Part shown: one piece after another, positions 1-7,974 of the stretch | Position numbering within the stretch: position 1 is the stretch's first letter | How the letters are laid out: each line of letters begins with the position of its first letter | NCBI GenBank assembly: GCA_001298575.1 | Contig: LJCV01000209.1 | Span: forward strand, 17,149 to 81,148 | Origin: Actinobacteria bacterium OK074 | Lineage (GTDB): Bacteria; Actinomycetota; Actinomycetes; Streptomycetales; Streptomycetaceae | DNA: 64,000 nt | Direction of reading: 5' to 3' | Notes under the pieces: generated by a model | The model's input: only the letters and a program-made list of their open reading frames with translations | Told to the model about the DNA's origin: nothing | Databases searched by the model: none | Translations under genes and position numbers: made by a program

Positions 1-25
1 GATCCTGGACCGCCTGGCGGAGTGA
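1..25 (+). CDS. 3' end of an upstream gene (partial)
   Basis: Positions 2-25 read as an in-frame tail ending I-L-D-R-L-A-E and a TGA stop, 12 bases before the msrB start. Only the last seven residues are visible, so no function can be given. The short gap suggests co-transcription with msrB. Confidence 0.35.
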
Positions 26-37
26 GGGGCACAACTC

Positions 38-445
38 ATGTCGTACGACGTCGAGAAGCCGGACGAGCAGTGGCGCGCGGAGCTGAATCCGGCCGAGTAC
101 GCGGTCCTGCGGCAGGCCGCCACGGAGCCCGCCTTCACCGGTGAGTACACCGGCACCAAGACCAAGGGCGTCTACTCCTGCCGGGCCTGCGGTGCCGAAC
201 TCTTCACCTCGGACACCAAGTTCGAGTCGCACTGCGGCTGGCCGAGCTTCTTCGACCCGAAGGAGACCGACGCCGTCGAGCTGATCTCGGACCGCTCGCA
301 CGGGATGGTGCGGACCGAAGTCCGGTGCGCGCGCTGCGGTTCGCACCTCGGGCACGTCTTCGAGGGCGAGGGGTACGCCACCCCGACCGACCAGCGCTAC
401 TGCATCAACTCCATCTCGCTGCGGCTGACTCCGGACGAGGGCTGA
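38..445 (+). CDS. msrB: peptide-methionine (R)-S-oxide reductase MsrB
   Basis: Cytoplasmic repair enzyme that reduces the R-epimer of methionine sulfoxide in proteins. The 135 residues match the single-domain MsrB family in length. Two CxxC pairs (Cys48/Cys51 in YSCRACG and Cys97/Cys100 in VRCARCG) form the structural zinc site, and Cys122 in the terminal RYCINS motif is the catalytic cysteine. The SHCGWPSF segment is also a family hallmark. It starts 12 bases after the preceding stop and ends against a hairpin shared with the convergent LacI gene. Confidence 0.95.
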   Translation: MSYDVEKPDEQWRAELNPAEYAVLRQAATEPAFTGEYTGTKTKGVYSCRACGAELFTSDTKFESHCGWPSFFDPKETDAVELISDRSHGMVRTEVRCARCGSHLGHVFEGEGYATPTDQRYCINSISLRLTPDEG

Positions 446-463
446 GCCAACTCCCGTGCCACG

Positions 464-492
464 GCAGGGCGGTGACACAACTGCCGCCCTGC
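464..492. terminator. hairpin between convergent msrB and lacI-type genes
   Basis: Perfect 9-bp inverted repeat (GCAGGGCGG and CCGCCCTGC) with an 11-base loop, starting 19 bases after the msrB stop and ending just before the last codon of the opposing regulator gene. A bidirectional intrinsic terminator is the likely role. There is no clear T-run, which is usual in Streptomyces. Confidence 0.6.
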
Positions 493-493
493 G

Positions 494-1576
494 TCAGGTC
501 GTTGGCGCCGCCGTGCTGCGTCGTACCACCAGGCTCGCCGGGACCAGGTCCGTGCCGGGGCGGGAGCCGCCCTGGGCGTGGATCTGTTCGAGGGCGCCCT
601 GGACGCAGCGGCGGCCCACCTCGGCGAAGTCCTGGCGGACGGTGGTCAGCGGCGGCACGAAGTAGGCGGCCTCGGGGATGTCGTCGAAGCCGACCACGCT
701 GACGTCCCCGGGCACCGCCCGGCCGCGCTCGTGCAGGGCCCGCAGCAGCCCCAGCGCCATCTGGTCGTTGGCCGCGAACACGGCCGTACAGTCCGGCTGT
801 CGGGCGAGCGCGAGCCCGGCCGCGTAGCCCGACTCGGCCGACCAGTCGCCGTGCAGCGGCGCCGGCACCGGGCGCCCGGCCTCCTCCAGGACGGCCCGCC
901 ACGCCTGCGTACGGCGCTGCCCGGCGAACGAGGTCGCGGGTCCCGTCACGTGCCACACGGTCCGGTGCCCGAGGTCCAGCAGATGCCGGACGGCGGTGCG
1001 GGCGCCGGCCGTCTGGTCGGTGTCGACCACGCTGTAGCGGTCCCCGGCGTCCGAGTCGACGACCACCACGTGCACCCCGGGCGGGAGTTGGACCGTGGCG
1101 GTGTCGAGCAGCCGGATCTCCATGATGACGATCACCGCGTCGACGGCCAGCTCGCCCATCCGCGTGAAGGCGCCCAGCACGTTGTCCTGCGTGGGCACGT
1201 CGACGGGGATCAGCGTGATCGCGTACCCCTCGGCCGCCGCGTGCGTGGCGATGGCCTCCACGGTACGGCTGTTGCCCGTCGAGGACAGACTGAAGAGGAT
1301 CACCCCGATGGTGTTGAACCTGCCGTACCGCAGGGCGCGCGCCGCGCTGTTGGGGCGGTAGCCCAACTCCCGCATCGCGGCGAGGACCTGCTCCCGGGTC
1401 GAGTCGACCACGCCGGGGCGGCCGTTGGCGACGCGGGAGACCGTCTGGGAGGAGACGCCCGCGCGTTCGGCCACGTCGGCCATGGAGACGCGCTGCTTGC
1501 GGCGTCCGCCGGGGATCCCGGAGCCGCCCCGGTGCACTCCGCCGCCGGCCGGTTCCTCCGGGTCGTTCAGGTCCAT
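494..1576 (-). CDS. LacI-family transcriptional regulator
   Basis: DNA-binding repressor of carbohydrate genes. After a short Gly/Pro-rich leader comes the LacI helix-turn-helix (VSMADVAERAGVSSQTVSRVANG, shown here in outline only: VSMADVAERAGV then SQTVSRVANG) followed by YRPNSAARAL, then a periplasmic-binding-protein-like effector domain to the C-terminus (VGFDDIPEA near the end). The start at 1576 (MDLNDPEE) is chosen because upstream residues look non-conserved; a GTG at 1585 or ATG at 1636 is possible. It is divergent from the GH5 gene, with a 12-bp palindrome between them, so that gene is the probable target. The effector is probably a plant oligosaccharide, which is an inference. Confidence 0.9.
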   Translation of the reverse strand: MDLNDPEEPAGGGVHRGGSGIPGGRRKQRVSMADVAERAGVSSQTVSRVANGRPGVVDSTREQVLAAMRELGYRPNSAARALRYGRFNTIGVILFSLSSTGNSRTVEAIATHAAAEGYAITLIPVDVPTQDNVLGAFTRMGELAVDAVIVIMEIRLLDTATVQLPPGVHVVVVDSDAGDRYSVVDTDQTAGARTAVRHLLDLGHRTVWHVTGPATSFAGQRRTQAWRAVLEEAGRPVPAPLHGDWSAESGYAAGLALARQPDCTAVFAANDQMALGLLRALHERGRAVPGDVSVVGFDDIPEAAYFVPPLTTVRQDFAEVGRRCVQGALEQIHAQGGSRPGTDLVPASLVVRRSTAAPTT

Positions 1577-1701
1577 CGCCGTCACCCACCACTTCCGCGC
1601 TTCCGTCCGCCCCGCTGTGCCTCGCTCCCCGTGCACCGGATGTTACGTGTGCGAAACCTTGACGGCCGCTGTGGCGGATGCCAGCATTCCGACGCCGTCG
1701 A

Positions 1702-1713
1702 GTTTACGTAAAC
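1702..1713. promoter_or_regulatory. palindromic operator candidate for the LacI regulator
   Basis: Perfect 12-bp palindrome GTTTACGTAAAC with a central CG, the symmetry typical of LacI/GalR operators. It lies 38 bases upstream of the GH5 start, between the divergent regulator and hydrolase genes. Binding is inferred from position and symmetry only. Confidence 0.5.
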
Positions 1714-1750
1714 ATCGCCCGGTGGACAGGTCTTCGGAAAGGGCCAGCTG

Positions 1751-2812
1751 ATGCGCACAACCCCCGCCAGAACCCGCGTCACCCCCCGGCTGCGTGCCGC
1801 CGTCACCGCGGTCGCGCTCGCCGCGATCGGCGGCAGTTCACTCCTGGCCGGGGGTCCCGCCTCCGCCGCCGCGCCGGCCGCGGACACGAGCCAGTTCAAG
1901 GGCGTCAACTGGGCCGATCCGCGCGACAATTACGCCGACGACCCGGTCGTCCTGTCCGGCCTGTCGCTCTCGGACACCTACGCGCAGACGTACACCAAGG
2001 CGAGCCGGGTCATCGCGGCGTTCCGCGCGAACCTCGGCGCCAACACCGTCCGGCTGCCCATCAACCCGTACACGGTGAACGGCAGTTACTGGAAGTCGTA
2101 CCGCGGGGTCATCGACGCGGCGACCGCCCAGGGCTTCAAGGTGATCGTCTCCTACTGGGAGGGCACCGGCGCCAACAAGGACGGCTTCATCGACGACACC
2201 GCCACCTACTGGCCCATGTGGGACACCGTGGTGCGGGCGTACCGGCACAACAGCCGGGTCTACTTCGAGCCGATGAACGAGCCCCACGGCTACACCGACG
2301 CCGAGTGGGCCGACATCGCCGCGAAGTGGCTGGACACCTACCCCTCGGTGCCGCGCGACCGGGTGTTCGTCAGCGGCGCCGGGTACAACGACCACGTCAC
2401 CACCGTGTGCGCCGACCCGCGCCTGAAGGGCACCTACCTGTCGCTGCACCACTACGGGTTCTGGAAGGACTACGCCACCTACGACCAGTGGGTGAGCGAC
2501 CTCAAGGAGCGCCTCGGCGACTGCGCGGGCCGCACGGTCGCCGACGAGTTCGGCGCCCCGATGACCACGGGCCTGAACTACGACGTGCCGACCCCGGACG
2601 ACAATTCGGTCAACTTCATCCAGGCCGACACCGACACCTTCCGCGAGCTCGGCATGGGGTCCGTCTACTGGCCCGGCCTGCGCACCGACGACACCTACTC
2701 GATCCAGACCCTGATCGGCGACGCGGCCCGGCCGTGGCTGGCCACCACCAACCAGTCGGGGGCGGACCGGCTGGCGTGGGCGTGGGGGCGCGGGAAGCCG
2801 GTCCAGGGCTGA
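1751..2812 (+). CDS. secreted glycoside hydrolase family 5 (cellulase-like)
   Basis: Extracellular endo-glycanase of the GH5 clan A type. The N-terminus (about 40 residues) is a Sec signal with Arg-rich start, hydrophobic core AAVTAVALAAIGG and an ASAAA cleavage region. The mature chain shows NTVRLPINPY, the acid/base Glu in FEPMNEPHG and the nucleophile Glu in VADEFGAP, in the correct order and spacing for GH5. No carbohydrate-binding module is present: 353 residues is catalytic domain only. An upstream RBS-like GGAAAGGG precedes the ATG. The divergent LacI gene and operator suggest induction by its hydrolysis products. The polysaccharide substrate cannot be told from sequence. Confidence 0.9.
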   Translation: MRTTPARTRVTPRLRAAVTAVALAAIGGSSLLAGGPASAAAPAADTSQFKGVNWADPRDNYADDPVVLSGLSLSDTYAQTYTKASRVIAAFRANLGANTVRLPINPYTVNGSYWKSYRGVIDAATAQGFKVIVSYWEGTGANKDGFIDDTATYWPMWDTVVRAYRHNSRVYFEPMNEPHGYTDAEWADIAAKWLDTYPSVPRDRVFVSGAGYNDHVTTVCADPRLKGTYLSLHHYGFWKDYATYDQWVSDLKERLGDCAGRTVADEFGAPMTTGLNYDVPTPDDNSVNFIQADTDTFRELGMGSVYWPGLRTDDTYSIQTLIGDAARPWLATTNQSGADRLAWAWGRGKPVQG

Positions 2813-2818
2813 GGAGCC

Positions 2819-2842
2819 GAGGCGGGCGTCCGCGCCCGCCTC
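2819..2842. terminator. bidirectional terminator between GH5 and iminopeptidase genes
   Basis: Perfect 10-bp stem (GAGGCGGGCG and CGCCCGCCTC) with a TCCG tetraloop. It fills the short gap between the convergent genes and its right arm overlaps the stop codon of the iminopeptidase. Confidence 0.65.
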
Positions 2843-3737
2843 AGTCGGTGGAGTCGAGGAACTCGCCCACCACCCGCAGGAAGAGGCTCTCCTCCTCGAC
2901 GTGCGGCATGTGGCTGGAGTGTTCGAAGAAGTGCCAGCGCACGTCGGGGATGTGGTCGGCGAAGGGGCGGATGGTCTCGGGGGTGGCCTCGTCGTGGCGG
3001 CCCGAGACCAGCAGGGTGGGGGCCTCGATCAGGTGGAGGCGGTCGATGATCGTCCACTCCTTCATCGTGCCGATGACGTGGAACTCGTTCGGGCCGTTCA
3101 TCGTGTGGTAGACGGTCGGGTCGGTCGCGATGTTGTCCCAAGTGGCCAGTACCTCGGGCGGGTTGGGGACGGTGCGGCACACGTGCCGGGCGTTGAAGAC
3201 CGCCTCGGCCGCCCGGTAGTCCTCGTGGTCCGTGGTGCCCGCCGCCTCGTGCTTGAGGAGGGTCTCCTGGACGTCCGGCGGGAGCTGTGCGCGCAGTTCG
3301 GCCGCGCCGGCCAGCCACAGCTCCATGGAGGCGGGGGAGTCGGCGATGACCAGGCCGCGCAGCCCGGGCGGGCGGCGCACGGCGTGTTCGGCCGCGAGCA
3401 TGCCGCCCCAGGACTGGCCGAGCAGGTGGTAGCCGTCGGCGATGCCCAACTCCTTGAGCACGGTGTCCAGTTCGTCGAGGAAGAGCTGGACCGTCCAGAA
3501 GTCGGCGCCCTTCTCCGGCAGGTGCGTGGAGCGTCCGATGCCCAGCTGGTCGTAGTGGATCACCTCACGGCCCTGCCGGGCGATGCCCGCGATGCGCAGC
3601 GTGTAGTCGTGCCCGGCGCCGGGACCGCCGTGCAGGACCACGAGGGGCGTACGGCCCGGCTCGCCCGTCACGCGGTACCAGGTTGACCAGCCGTTGAAGT
3701 CGACGGTGCCGGTGCGGGTCGGGTCGGGGATCGTCAC
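2841..3737 (-). CDS. pip: proline iminopeptidase (alpha/beta hydrolase, S33)
   Basis: Cytoplasmic exopeptidase releasing N-terminal proline. At 298 residues it has the family's usual length. Motifs: oxyanion HGGPGAGHDY, DQLGIGRS, the nucleophile elbow GQSWGG (Ser), Asp in SGRHDEATPE and the His in HSSHMPHVE. A FecCD-type permease gene lies about 170 bases downstream on the map but is not part of this unit. A related tricorn-interacting F1-type peptidase or another S33 aminopeptidase is the main alternative. Confidence 0.85.
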   Translation of the reverse strand: MTIPDPTRTGTVDFNGWSTWYRVTGEPGRTPLVVLHGGPGAGHDYTLRIAGIARQGREVIHYDQLGIGRSTHLPEKGADFWTVQLFLDELDTVLKELGIADGYHLLGQSWGGMLAAEHAVRRPPGLRGLVIADSPASMELWLAGAAELRAQLPPDVQETLLKHEAAGTTDHEDYRAAEAVFNARHVCRTVPNPPEVLATWDNIATDPTVYHTMNGPNEFHVIGTMKEWTIIDRLHLIEAPTLLVSGRHDEATPETIRPFADHIPDVRWHFFEHSSHMPHVEEESLFLRVVGEFLDSTD

Positions 3738-3903
3738 GTTGGGTGCCTCCGGGCCGGGGGGTGCGGGTGGGGGACTGCCATCGTGATCGGGAAAAGGGGC
3801 TGGTCACAAGAGCTGCCGGGAGGCTACGGGAAGACGTAACTGCGTGTTTACCTGCGTTTCCGTACTGGCCGGTCGGTTCATCCGGCCGCGGGTGCGGGCC
3901 GGG

Positions 3904-4989
3904 TCAGATGCGGCCCGCGCGGCGCGGCCCGCGCAGCAGCAGGCCCAGGTACAGACCGCCCACCACCGCCGTCACCACGCCCACCGGCAACTGCGCGGTC
4001 TCGGGGGTGCGTTGGGCCGCGTAGTCCGCCGCGACCACCAGCAGGGCGCCGGTCAGCGTGGCCGCGGGCAGGTTGGGGCCCGCGACCCGGGTGAGCCGGC
4101 GGGCCAGCTGGGGCGCGATCAGCGCGACGAACGGGATCGGGCCCGCCGCGGCCGTCGCGACCGCGCAGGCACCTGTGGCCAGCACGAGCAGCTGGAGCCG
4201 GGTGCGCTGCACGGGCACGCCGAGGCCGCCCGCCACGTCGTCGCCCATCTCCAGCATCTTCAGCCGCCCCGCGACCGTCGCCACCAGCGGCAGCACCACC
4301 GCAAGACCTACGGCGACGGTGGCGACGTCGCCCCAACCGCGGCCGTTGAGGCTGCCGTTGAGCCACACCATGGCCTGCGCGGCCTGGGTGAACCGGGCCT
4401 TGGCCAGCAGGTAGGCGTTCACGCCCTGGAGCAGCGCGCTCACGCCGATGCCGACCAGGACGAGCCGGTAGCCGTGCACGCCGTGCCGCCAGGCCAGCAC
4501 GTAGACCAGCAGCGCGGCCGTCAGACCGCCGACGACCGCGCCCGCGCCCACCGCGGCCCCGGAGGTGCCGGAGACCAGGATGACCAGCAGGCCGCCGGTG
4601 GCCGAGCCGTAGGTGAAGCCGACGATGTCGGGGCTGCCGAGCGGGTTGCGCGACAGGCTCTGGAAGAGCGCGCCGCTCAGGCCCAGGGCCGCGCCGACGA
4701 GCATGCCGCACAGCAGCCTCGGCAGCCGCAGCTGGTTGATGATGAAGTCGGTCTGCGGGCTGCCGTTGCCCAGCAGGGTGCGCACCACGTCCGCCGGGGA
4801 GATCGTGTACTCGCCGGTGCCCAGGGCCAGGATGCCGATGCCGACCACGGCCGCCACCACCAGCAGGCAGACCCAGGCCGCGCGGACGTCGAGCCGCAGC
4901 GAGAGCCGGTGCGAGCGGCTGCGCACGACCAGGGAGCGGCCGGTGGCGGGCGGCGCCGGCGTGGTCGTAGCCGATTCGGTGAGGCTCAT
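3904..4989 (-). CDS. FecCD-family iron-siderophore ABC permease (second subunit)
   Basis: Inner-membrane half of a ferric-siderophore importer of the FepG/FecD type. After an N-terminal cytoplasmic leader it has about ten hydrophobic segments, with the FecCD hallmarks LRLPRLLCGMLVGAALGLSGA and RNPLGSPDIVGF near the first third, and PFVALIAPQLARRL near the end. I start it at ATG 4989 (MSLTES), which overlaps the stop of the previous permease as ATGA. It is the last gene of the ligase-permease-permease operon, so it should be iron-repressed through the box at 7863. The ATPase that should energise it is not in the window. Confidence 0.9.
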   Translation of the reverse strand: MSLTESATTTPAPPATGRSLVVRSRSHRLSLRLDVRAAWVCLLVVAAVVGIGILALGTGEYTISPADVVRTLLGNGSPQTDFIINQLRLPRLLCGMLVGAALGLSGALFQSLSRNPLGSPDIVGFTYGSATGGLLVILVSGTSGAAVGAGAVVGGLTAALLVYVLAWRHGVHGYRLVLVGIGVSALLQGVNAYLLAKARFTQAAQAMVWLNGSLNGRGWGDVATVAVGLAVVLPLVATVAGRLKMLEMGDDVAGGLGVPVQRTRLQLLVLATGACAVATAAAGPIPFVALIAPQLARRLTRVAGPNLPAATLTGALLVVAADYAAQRTPETAQLPVGVVTAVVGGLYLGLLLRGPRRAGRI

Positions 4990-6170
4990 ACGGGGACCAC
5001 CCGGCGGTAGCGGACCAGGGCGATGAAGACCGGGGCGCCGATGACGGCGGTGACCACGCCCGCGTCCAGCTCGTCGGGGCGGACGGCGACGCGGCCCAGG
5101 ACGTCCGCGAACAGCAGCAGGGACGGGGCCAGCAGCATCGACATCGGTACGGTCCAGCGCTGGTCGGCGCCGACGGTCATGCGGGCCACGTGGGGGACGG
5201 CGAGGCCGACGAAGACCAGCGGGCCCACGGCGGCGGTGGCCGCGCCGCACAGCAGGGTCACGGCGATCAGGCCGAGGGTGCGGGTGCGGGTGAGGTGGGT
5301 GCCGAGGGCGCGGGCGCTGTCGTCGCCCAGGGCCATGGCGTTGAGGGGCCGCACCAGCGAGAGCGCGAGGAGCAGGCCGACGCCGATGAACGGGGCGACC
5401 GTGGTGAGGGTCTGGCTGTCGGCGCGGGCGAGCGAACCGACGCTCCAGAAACGGAGCTGGTCCAGCGTCTGGGCGTCCAGCAGCATCAGGGTCTGGCTGA
5501 CGCCGGTGAACACGGCGGCGATCACCGCGCCGCCGAGGGCGAGCCGTTCGGGGGTGGCGCCGCCGCGCCCGCCGGAGGCGACGGAGTACGCCAGCATGCC
5601 CGCGAGGACCGCGCCCGCCAGCGCGAACCACACTGACGCCCACAGGGTGGTCAGGCCGAACGCGGTCATGGACAGGACGACTCCGGTGGCCGCGCCCGCG
5701 TTGATGCCGAGCAGTCCGGGGTCGGCCAGCGGGTTGCGGGTGAGCGCCTGGATGAGCGCCCCCGCGACCCCGAGGGCGGCGCCCGCGGCGATCCCGGCGA
5801 GGGTCCGCGGGATCCGCACGTCCCAGACGATGGAACTGGCGATCGAGCCGTTGTCGTGCAGGAGCGAGTCCCAGACCGTGCCCACGGGCAGCGACCGCGA
5901 TCCCACGGCGAGGGAGAGCAGCGCGGCGACGACCAGGAGGAGCAGGGCGCCGGCGAGGGCGAGGGCGCGGGTGGAGTCGCGGCGTCTGCGGGGGCGGGGG
6001 CCCGACGGGGGTGGCGGCATGGGCTGTTGTTGCTGCTGCTTTTGCTGCGCGGCGGTCGGTCGGTCCCCTCGGGTCACGGCGATGATCGTACCGGCGGCCC
6101 CTGTCGCGGGCTCCTGCGCGTCGGGTCCGGCCGCCGGGCCCTGCTCCCCGCCGGGAGGCTCAGAGCGCAC
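4986..6170 (-). CDS. FecCD-family iron-siderophore ABC permease (first subunit)
   Basis: Partner of the next permease in a ferric-siderophore importer (FepD/FecC type). The FecCD hallmarks are present: [41 protein letters not shown] and [15 protein letters not shown]. The GTG start at 6170 has a GGGAG ribosome site 6 bases upstream and overlaps the ligase gene by 11 bases. The first about 65 residues are a non-conserved extension with a glutamine-rich patch (QQKQQQQQ) and a Pro/Arg-rich stretch before the first membrane segment; a later start is possible but has weaker support. Translationally coupled to both neighbours. Confidence 0.88.
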   Translation of the reverse strand: MRSEPPGGEQGPAAGPDAQEPATGAAGTIIAVTRGDRPTAAQQKQQQQQPMPPPPSGPRPRRRRDSTRALALAGALLLLVVAALLSLAVGSRSLPVGTVWDSLLHDNGSIASSIVWDVRIPRTLAGIAAGAALGVAGALIQALTRNPLADPGLLGINAGAATGVVLSMTAFGLTTLWASVWFALAGAVLAGMLAYSVASGGRGGATPERLALGGAVIAAVFTGVSQTLMLLDAQTLDQLRFWSVGSLARADSQTLTTVAPFIGVGLLLALSLVRPLNAMALGDDSARALGTHLTRTRTLGLIAVTLLCGAATAAVGPLVFVGLAVPHVARMTVGADQRWTVPMSMLLAPSLLLFADVLGRVAVRPDELDAGVVTAVIGAPVFIALVRYRRVVPV

Positions 6171-7791
6171 CGCCCGCTCCCTCCGCGGCCAGTCGCTCCG
6201 CGATCCGGCGGCCGAGGGCCTTCTTGTCGACCTTGCCGACCGAGGTGCGCGGGAACGCCTCGATCAGTTCGACGCGGTCGGGGAGCTTGTAGCCCGCGAC
6301 GCCGCGCTCCGTCAGGAAGGCCCCCAACTCCCGTTGCGTGGGCGCCTGTTCGCGGGGGACCAGGTAGGCGCAGGTGCGTTCGCCCATGGTCTCGTCGGGC
6401 ATGCCGACCACCGCCGCGTCGTGGACCCCGGGGTGGGCCAGGATGTGGTTCTCCAGCTCCTCCGCGGAGATCTTGTCGCCGCCCCGGTTGATCTGGTCCT
6501 TCTCCCGGCCCTCCACCACCAGATGGCCGGTCGGCAGGACGCGGACCAGGTCACCGGTGCGGTAGAAGCCGTCCGGGGTGAAGGAGCGCGCGTTGTGCTC
6601 CGGCGCGCGGTAGTAGCCGCGCAGCGTGTACGGGCCACGGGTGAGCAACTCGCCCCGCTCGCCCGGCGGTACGTCCGCCCCGTCCTCGTCGACGACCCTG
6701 ATCTCGTCCGCGGGTGACATCGGGCGCCCCTGGGTCTCCGTGACCAGGTCCCAACCGTCGTCCAGGCGCGTGTAGTTGAGCAGCCCCTCGGCCATGCCGA
6801 AGACCTGCTGGAGCTGGCAGCCGAGCGCCGGCTGCACCCGGGCCGCGGGCTGCGCGCCCAGCTTGGAGCCGCCGACCTGGAGCAACTCCAGGGAGGACAG
6901 GTCGGCTTCCTCCCACTCCACCGCGTCCAGCCACAGCAGCGCGATCGGCGGGACGACCGCGGTCACGGTCACCTTCTCGCGCTCGATCAGCTCGAAGGCG
7001 TCCTCGGGGCTGGGCGTGGGGGAGAGGACGACGGTGCCGCCGACCATGAGCGTGCCGAGCAGCCCCGGGCAGGCGAGGGCGAAGTTGTGCGCGGTGGGCA
7101 GCACCACCAGGTAGACGGTGTCGCTGGTGAAGCCGCACACCTCCGTGCTGGCGCGGACGTTGTAGGTGTAGTCGTCGTGTGTGCGCGGGATCAGCTTCGG
7201 CTTGCCCGTGGTGCCGCCGGACAGCAGCAGCACCGCCACGTCGGCCGGGTCCGGCGCGGGCAGCGGTACGGGATCGGCGTCGACGTCGGCCAGCGCGGTG
7301 AACTCCGCGGCCTCGCCCGTCACCAGGACGTGGGCGAGCGACGGCACCGACTTGCGTACGGCGCGGGCGAGTTCGCGGTGGTCGAAACCGTCCAGTGTGT
7401 CGGGGATCACATACGCTGTGGCGCCGGCCACTTCGGCGACGTGGGCGATCTCGCTCTCGCGGTGCGCGGGCAGTGTGAGGACCGGCACAGCCCCGGCCCT
7501 CAGCAGGCCGAAGAACACGGTCACGAAGGCTTCGGTGTTGGGGAGTTGGACCACCACGCGGTCACCGCCGCCGATGCCGAGCCGGTGCAGTCCGGCGGCC
7601 GTGCGGTCGGCCTTCGCATCGAGTTCGGCGTACGTCCACCGATTGCCTTCGGCGTCCGTCAATGCCACCCGCTCCGGGGCGCGTTCGGCCTGGTCACGCA
7701 GGAGTCGGTCGAGTGGACGGCCCTGCCAGTAGCCCTCGTTCCGGTACCGCTGCGCGAGCTCCTGCGGCCAGGGCACCCAACCGTCGAGCAT
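6160..7791 (-). CDS. salicylate-AMP ligase (EntE/DhbE/MbtA family)
   Basis: Stand-alone aryl adenylating enzyme that activates salicylate with ATP and loads it on the aryl carrier domain of the fourth NRPS gene. Intact core motifs: P-loop [52 protein letters not shown] and the C-terminal catalytic Lys region [11 protein letters not shown]. In the acyl pocket HNFALACP carries Cys where 2,3-dihydroxybenzoate enzymes (DhbE, EntE) have Ser and salicylate enzymes (YbtE, PchD) have Cys. That fits the salicylate synthase encoded divergently. The start at 7791 (MLDGWVPWP) matches the family; the longer frame to 7836 is unlikely. First gene of an operon with two permeases, behind an iron box. Confidence 0.88.
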   Translation of the reverse strand: MLDGWVPWPQELAQRYRNEGYWQGRPLDRLLRDQAERAPERVALTDAEGNRWTYAELDAKADRTAAGLHRLGIGGGDRVVVQLPNTEAFVTVFFGLLRAGAVPVLTLPAHRESEIAHVAEVAGATAYVIPDTLDGFDHRELARAVRKSVPSLAHVLVTGEAAEFTALADVDADPVPLPAPDPADVAVLLLSGGTTGKPKLIPRTHDDYTYNVRASTEVCGFTSDTVYLVVLPTAHNFALACPGLLGTLMVGGTVVLSPTPSPEDAFELIEREKVTVTAVVPPIALLWLDAVEWEEADLSSLELLQVGGSKLGAQPAARVQPALGCQLQQVFGMAEGLLNYTRLDDGWDLVTETQGRPMSPADEIRVVDEDGADVPPGERGELLTRGPYTLRGYYRAPEHNARSFTPDGFYRTGDLVRVLPTGHLVVEGREKDQINRGGDKISAEELENHILAHPGVHDAAVVGMPDETMGERTCAYLVPREQAPTQRELGAFLTERGVAGYKLPDRVELIEAFPRTSVGKVDKKALGRRIAERLAAEGAGGAL

Positions 7792-7862
7792 CCTCAACTC
7801 CCGCCTGCTGTCTGGGGAGGGTGCCCGGTGGCGCACCTGTGTCCCCGCTGTTGCGTCTGACG

Positions 7863-7881
7863 TTAGGAAAGGCTTACCTAA
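7863..7881. promoter_or_regulatory. iron box controlling the ligase-permease operon
   Basis: TTAGGAAAGGCTTACCTAA, a near-palindromic 19-mer matching the DmdR/IdeR/DtxR consensus (TTAGGTTAGGCTAACCTAA) at most positions, 72 bases upstream of the leftward ligase start. Fe(II)-loaded DmdR1 would repress here. Confidence 0.85.
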
Positions 7882-7936
7882 TGTCTGATCAGGGTCAAGC
7901 CTGGACGAGCCCGCGGCTCCCGGGCTAGGGTTGTCG

Positions 7937-7955
7937 TTAGGTTAGGTTAGCCTAA
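7937..7955. promoter_or_regulatory. iron box controlling the salicylate synthase operon
   Basis: TTAGGTTAGGTTAGCCTAA, close to the full DmdR/IdeR consensus, 19 bases before the TTG start of the salicylate synthase. It is the rightward member of a pair of boxes in a divergent promoter region. Its closeness to the start means it must overlap the promoter core. Confidence 0.88.
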
Positions 7956-7974
7956 GTCCGGAGAGGAAAGGTCA

